Source of the DNA: Burkholderiales bacterium UBA954 | Lineage (GTDB): Bacteria > Pseudomonadota > Gammaproteobacteria > Burkholderiales > Burkholderiaceae_A | Reading direction: 5' to 3' | Length of the DNA: 10,561 nt | Assembly (NCBI GenBank): GCA_002293155.1 | Contig: DBCQ01000027.1 | Span: forward strand, 15,667 to 26,227 | In this document: piece by piece, positions 6,766-10,561 of the stretch | Layout of the letters: each line of letters starts with the position of its first letter | Numbering within the stretch: the stretch's first letter is position 1 | The notes under the pieces: model-generated | Databases searched by the model: none | What the model saw: only the letters and a program-made list of their open reading frames with translations | What the model was told of the DNA's origin: nothing | Position numbers and translations under genes: made by a program

Positions 6766-7446
6766 ATGGGCAAATCCTTGTCAACCGAACAAACCCTAAT
6801 TCCGCGTCAAGGGCTTCATGATGCGGCTGCCGATCGGATTCGGGAGCAGATTGTGGAAGGTGTGCTAGAGCCGGGCGATCGTCTCAATGAGCGCATTCTG
6901 TGTGAGCAGATGGGCGTTTCTCGCACTCCGCTGCGAGAGGCTATAAAAAAACTAGCCGGCGAGGGGCTGGTGCGTCTTGAGCCCAATCGTGGCGCAGTCG
7001 TTCACCAGCTAAGCCGCGATGAGGTGGCGGCTGCTTTTGAGGTTATTGCATCGCTTGAAGCATTATCGGGTGATCTGGCAGCCCAACGGGCCACCGGGCG
7101 TGAAATCGCTGCGATTCAAAAATTACAAGGGCAGATGGAAGCGGCCCATCGCGATGGAGATCTCCATACATACTATCGTCTCAATGCTCAGATCCATTCG
7201 TCGATCAATGCGGCCGCACGAAACCCGGTACTTGAGGCAGTATTTCGGAGTGTTAACGCGAGGTTACAGAGTCTTCGATTTCGTTCCAATTTAGATAAGC
7301 GTAAGTGGAATGCGGCTGTGAGAGAGCATGCAGCGATTGCTGCAGCCTTGACGGAACGTAATGGGCCAGAGTTGGGAAGGCTCTTGCGTGATCATTTAAA
7401 TCGCAAGCGCGAGATTGTTTTAAAACTGATGGAGCATGATCAATGA
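6766..7446 (+). CDS. GntR-family transcriptional regulator, FadR/FCD subfamily
   Basis: A 226-residue ligand-responsive repressor, taking the ATG at 6766; a GTG at 6760 would add two residues. The N-terminal winged helix-turn-helix spans about residues 17-80, with DRIREQIVEGVLEPGDRLNE, LCEQMGVSRTPLREAIKKLAGEGLV and LEPNRGAVV as classic GntR motifs. The C-terminal all-helical FCD domain (about 88-222) keeps the metal and ligand pocket histidines H144, H188 and H210, with N140 where many members have Asp. FCD regulators typically bind carboxylates such as lactate, glycolate, gluconate or long-chain acyl-CoA. It is transcribed divergently from the aminotransferase-TRAP operon, has a palindromic operator just upstream, and overlaps the dehydrogenase gene by ATGA. 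No ribosome site is visible before it. It is probably the pathway-specific repressor released by the substrate or an intermediate. Confidence 0.95.
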   Translation: MGKSLSTEQTLIPRQGLHDAAADRIREQIVEGVLEPGDRLNERILCEQMGVSRTPLREAIKKLAGEGLVRLEPNRGAVVHQLSRDEVAAAFEVIASLEALSGDLAAQRATGREIAAIQKLQGQMEAAHRDGDLHTYYRLNAQIHSSINAAARNPVLEAVFRSVNARLQSLRFRSNLDKRKWNAAVREHAAIAAALTERNGPELGRLLRDHLNRKREIVLKLMEHDQ

Positions 7447-10400
7447 TCAACTCGGGTCTAGCGCGTCGACGATTTTTATCAGGTGGACGGCATAACCGAG
7501 ACCAGAGAAGCGAGTTGGCCCTTCGTCTGCGCCGCGAGGTGCAAGGGGAGGTACTGTTCGATCTGCCGACACGGGGCCGATATTCGACCGATGCATCGAT
7601 TTATCAGGTGATGCCAGTCGGTGTGGTGGTGCCCAAGACTGATCTTGATGCACGTATTGCGATTGATATTGCCCGCGACTTAAAAATTCCAATTCTGCCG
7701 CGGGGCGCGGGGACCTCCCAGTGCGGTCAGACGGTCGGTGAGGCCCTGGTCATTGACAACAGCAAGTATCTGCGGTCGATCATTGATCTTGATTTGAACG
7801 CGATGACGGTAACAGTTCAACCCGGGATGGTATTGGATCACCTCAATGCGGAGTTAAAGCCGCATGGCGTGTGGTTTCCGGTGGATGTTTCAACAGCGGC
7901 CCAGTGCACGATTGGGGGCATGGCGGGTAACAATTCCTGCGGATCGCGCTCGCTGTACTACGGCAACATGGTCCACAACGTAGAGGGCGTAAATGCCGTG
8001 CTTGCTGACGGAACGCAGGCCTACTTTGGATTGTTTGGCGATGGTGGTGACATGGCGCTCACGAGTACGCGGTTAAACACCTTGGTGCCGCGGTTATTTC
8101 AGATTGCATCAAGTGTTAAAAGTGATATCGAGTCGGTCTGGCCGCGTGTGATGCGCCGGGTGGGCGGCTACAACCTTGATGTGTTCTACCCACAGAGCGA
8201 GCGGCCGTATCGGACTGACGCCTCCCCGGGGTTGATCAACTTTGGTCAGTTACTAATTGGTTCAGAGGGCAGCCTCGGTTATTTTCAATCCATTAAATTA
8301 AAGCTCTCGCCTCTGCCAAAGGCGAAGGCATTAGGCGTTGTCAATTTCCCAGACTTCCATCAGGCGATGTCTGCGGCGCAACACATCGTGACACTGAAGC
8401 CTACTGCAGTTGAGTTGGTCGATAGGACCATGATTGAGCTCTCGCGGGCCAATCCTATGTTTGCTCCTGTGATTGAGACTGCGCTCTTGCGGGTTGGCGG
8501 ACAAGATACGGATGCCCTGTTATTGGTGGAGTTTGCAGGCGATGATCCGGTGGCACTGCGACAACGGCTTACTGAACTCGATGCGTTGATGTCAGACCTG
8601 GGGTTGCCGAATTCAGTCGTACAGATGCTTGAAGCCAAAGCCCAATCGGCGCTCTGGGAAGTCCGCAAGGCGGGCTTAAACATCATGATGTCCTTAAAGG
8701 GGGATGGAAAGCCTGTCTCGTTTATTGAGGATTGTGCAGTCCCGCTTGAGCACCTTGCCGATTACACGGCGCAGCTCACCGAAGTCTTTGCGAAGCACGG
8801 CACTCAGGGCACCTGGTACGCCCACGCCTCGGTGGGTACGCTGCATGTCCGGCCGATTCTTGATATGCGACGCGATGGCGCCGAGAAAATGCGGGCCATC
8901 GCTGAAGAGGCGGCGATACTGGTCAGGAAATATAAGGGTGCATTTTCTGGAGAGCATGGCGACGGGTTGGTGAGAAGCGAGTGGGTTGCATGGCAGTTCG
9001 GCGATCGGATCACTAAGGCCTTTGAGGCCGTAAAGGATGCGTTTGACCCTGAAGGACTCATGAACCCCGGGAAGATCGTTCGGCCCAAGCCCATGGATGA
9101 TCGAACACTGTTTCGTTACTCCCCGGATTACAAGGTCATCCCCATTCAGACTGGGCTCGACTGGTCTGCGTGGAATGTTCAGAACGATCCTTCACAACAC
9201 GGCGATCCCGGTACATTTGGAATTGCGATTGCGCCGCCAGGCTCGGGAGAAGACCCTGCAATGGGTTTCGCGAAGGCGATCGATATGTGCAACAACAACG
9301 GACACTGCCGAAAGTTTGATGCGGGCACGATGTGCCCGAGTTATCGGGTAACGCGTAATGAAGTGGATTCGGTTCGCGGACGCGCCAACACCCTACGACT
9401 GGCGGTCAGCGGACAGCTCGGTGCGCAGGCCTGGCAATCGACAGCGGTTCGCGATGCGCTTGATCTCTGTGTGGGCTGCAAGGGGTGTAAGCGCGAGTGT
9501 CCAACCGGCGTGGACATGTCACGCATGAAGATTGAGGCCCAATACCAATATGGCAAACGCTATGGCTTTTCACGTAAGGACCGTCTGATTGCGGGTCTTC
9601 CCGTGCTTGCCCGCAGGATTTCGGCGGTGCCGGGGCTCTCGTGGCTCATGAATCTGCGTAATCGTTCTGGGCTGCTGCGGGCGCTTGGCGAGCGTTGGCT
9701 CGGATTTGCTGCCGAGAGGACGCTACCTGCCTGGCGGGGCGATACCTTTGAACGTGTGACCCAATCCCAGCGGTCGCAGGGTGCGTTTGCCTCGCTTGAA
9801 ACCTGTGATGTGGTCTTGTGGGCCGATACATTTAACAATGCCTATGAACCGCAGCACCTGCATTCGGCGCTCGCGGTGATGCGAGCGTTGAATGTGAAGG
9901 TTGCTCTCTCAGGGGCTGCCGCATCAAGCCCTCTATGCTGCGGCAGAACTGCCCTCTCGGTAGGAATGATCGATGATGCGAAGGCCCATGCGCGTAAGAC
10001 ACTTGCTGCCTTAGCCCCTGCGATTGCCCGGGGTGTTCCTGTGGTGGGGTTAGAGCCCTCCTGTATCTTGAGCATGCGCGATGAATGGTTGGGCATGGGC
10101 CTTGGTGATGCAGCCCAAAGGCTCGCAGCGCAGGCTATGCTGTTTGAGGAGTGGTGGTTGCAGTGGACGCGCTCTCACACACCGCCTACAGTAAAAGCAG
10201 ATCTGCCGGCGGTCTTTGTTCACGGCCATTGCCACCAGAAGGCGATGGGCGCACTCTCACCAACCCTGGAGGCGATTCAATCGCTTGGGGTCACACCGCA
10301 ATTAATTGAGACCAGTTGCTGCGGAATGGCGGGCAGTTTTGGTTACGACGCCGCCCACCTGAAGGTCTCGCTTGCAATGGCGCAGTCACATTTACTGCCC

Positions 10401-10535
10401 GCGGTGCGTCAGGCGCCTGCAGAGGCCTGGATCGTTGCGGACGGCTTTTCTTGTCGGCATCAGATTCAGGATGGTGCAAAGCGGCAACCTATGCATATTG
10501 CGCAGGCGATCGCGCAAGCGCTCGCCGTGGGATAA
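7443..10535 (+). CDS. FAD-binding and (Fe-S)-binding 2-hydroxyacid dehydrogenase (YdiJ / GlcD-GlcF fused type)
   Basis: A single 1030-residue chain joining a flavin dehydrogenase to an Fe-S electron-transfer module. The PCMH-type FAD domain (about 50-290) shows PRGAGTSQCGQ (87-97), GGMAGNNSCGSRS (158-170) and GSEGSLGYF (273-281). The FAD-oxidase C domain (about 295-547) shows HASVGTLHVRP (461-471) and SGEHGDGLVRSEW (502-514). Fe-S cysteines are C616, C622 and C631, then C676, C679, C682 and C686. Two CCG-type cysteine modules follow: SPLCCGRTA with EPSC, and GHCHQKA with TSCCGMAGSFGY (958-968). The architecture matches the E. coli YdiJ class (reported as a D-2-hydroxyglutarate dehydrogenase, from memory) and resembles D-lactate dehydrogenase or GlcD plus GlcF. 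It should oxidise a 2-hydroxyacid to a 2-oxoacid and pass electrons to the respiratory chain. GGAG at 7431-7434 lies 8 bases before the ATG, which overlaps the gntR stop by 4 bp. No signal peptide is seen. The substrate is unknown. Confidence 0.93.
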   Translation: MINSGLARRRFLSGGRHNRDQRSELALRLRREVQGEVLFDLPTRGRYSTDASIYQVMPVGVVVPKTDLDARIAIDIARDLKIPILPRGAGTSQCGQTVGEALVIDNSKYLRSIIDLDLNAMTVTVQPGMVLDHLNAELKPHGVWFPVDVSTAAQCTIGGMAGNNSCGSRSLYYGNMVHNVEGVNAVLADGTQAYFGLFGDGGDMALTSTRLNTLVPRLFQIASSVKSDIESVWPRVMRRVGGYNLDVFYPQSERPYRTDASPGLINFGQLLIGSEGSLGYFQSIKLKLSPLPKAKALGVVNFPDFHQAMSAAQHIVTLKPTAVELVDRTMIELSRANPMFAPVIETALLRVGGQDTDALLLVEFAGDDPVALRQRLTELDALMSDLGLPNSVVQMLEAKAQSALWEVRKAGLNIMMSLKGDGKPVSFIEDCAVPLEHLADYTAQLTEVFAKHGTQGTWYAHASVGTLHVRPILDMRRDGAEKMRAIAEEAAILVRKYKGAFSGEHGDGLVRSEWVAWQFGDRITKAFEAVKDAFDPEGLMNPGKIVRPKPMDDRTLFRYSPDYKVIPIQTGLDWSAWNVQNDPSQHGDPGTFGIAIAPPGSGEDPAMGFAKAIDMCNNNGHCRKFDAGTMCPSYRVTRNEVDSVRGRANTLRLAVSGQLGAQAWQSTAVRDALDLCVGCKGCKRECPTGVDMSRMKIEAQYQYGKRYGFSRKDRLIAGLPVLARRISAVPGLSWLMNLRNRSGLLRALGERWLGFAAERTLPAWRGDTFERVTQSQRSQGAFASLETCDVVLWADTFNNAYEPQHLHSALAVMRALNVKVALSGAAASSPLCCGRTALSVGMIDDAKAHARKTLAALAPAIARGVPVVGLEPSCILSMRDEWLGMGLGDAAQRLAAQAMLFEEWWLQWTRSHTPPTVKADLPAVFVHGHCHQKAMGALSPTLEAIQSLGVTPQLIETSCCGMAGSFGYDAAHLKVSLAMAQSHLLPAVRQAPAEAWIVADGFSCRHQIQDGAKRQPMHIAQAIAQALAVG

Positions 10536-10561
10536 TTTTTCAATTCAACTCTAATTTAGGC

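Noticed and set aside
9291..9345. Irregular cysteine spacing (C616-x5-C622-x8-C631) as a possible broken Fe-S motif in the dehydrogenase.
   Set aside because: From memory, E. coli YdiJ has the same CNxNGxC...MCPS layout, so this is normal for the family.
10536..10561. Possible terminator after the dehydrogenase gene.
   Set aside because: Only 26 bases remain; they are A/T-rich but hold no inverted repeat, so any terminator lies beyond the window.

Overview
The window looks like a chromosomal segment from a proteobacterium, most likely a betaproteobacterium of the Burkholderiales type. That assignment is inference. It rests on the lytic transglycosylase variant at the left edge, whose C-terminus carries an AYVG motif where most of the family has YNAG, and on the TRAP, type III CoA-transferase, crotonase and GntR gene set that is common in that group. 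Codon use and base composition look even across the window. I see no insertion sequence, phage gene, tRNA, rRNA or CRISPR array, and coding density is very high.

Layout. Positions 1-396 (+) hold the 3' end of a lytic transglycosylase, which converges on the rest with a 10-bp gap. Positions 407-6690 (-) hold six genes in one direction. In transcription order they are a serine/alanine-glyoxylate type class V aminotransferase, TRAP transporter dctP, dctQ and dctM, a crotonase-fold acyl-CoA enzyme, and a type III (CaiB/BaiF) CoA-transferase. Positions 6766-10535 (+) hold a divergent two-gene operon: a GntR/FCD-family regulator overlapping by 4 bp a 1030-residue FAD plus Fe-S 2-hydroxyacid dehydrogenase of the YdiJ/GlcD-GlcF fused type.

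The divergent intergenic region (6691-6765) carries an 18-bp perfect palindrome with the GntR/FadR core TTGTATACAA. It lies between a plausible -35 and -10 of the leftward promoter and overlaps the region where a rightward promoter would sit. The simplest reading is a substrate-controlled catabolic regulon with the GntR protein as local repressor.

Proposed physiology (inference): the TRAP system imports a carboxylate. The FAD/Fe-S enzyme oxidises a 2-hydroxyacid to a 2-oxoacid, with glycolate to glyoxylate one candidate. The aminotransferase moves an amino group between a 2-oxoacid such as glyoxylate and an amino acid such as serine. The CoA-transferase and crotonase handle a CoA-activated acid. 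I do not recognise this exact combination as a named pathway, and the substrate cannot be read from sequence. A perfect 12-bp stem hairpin between dctP and dctQ probably sets binding-protein mRNA above permease mRNA.
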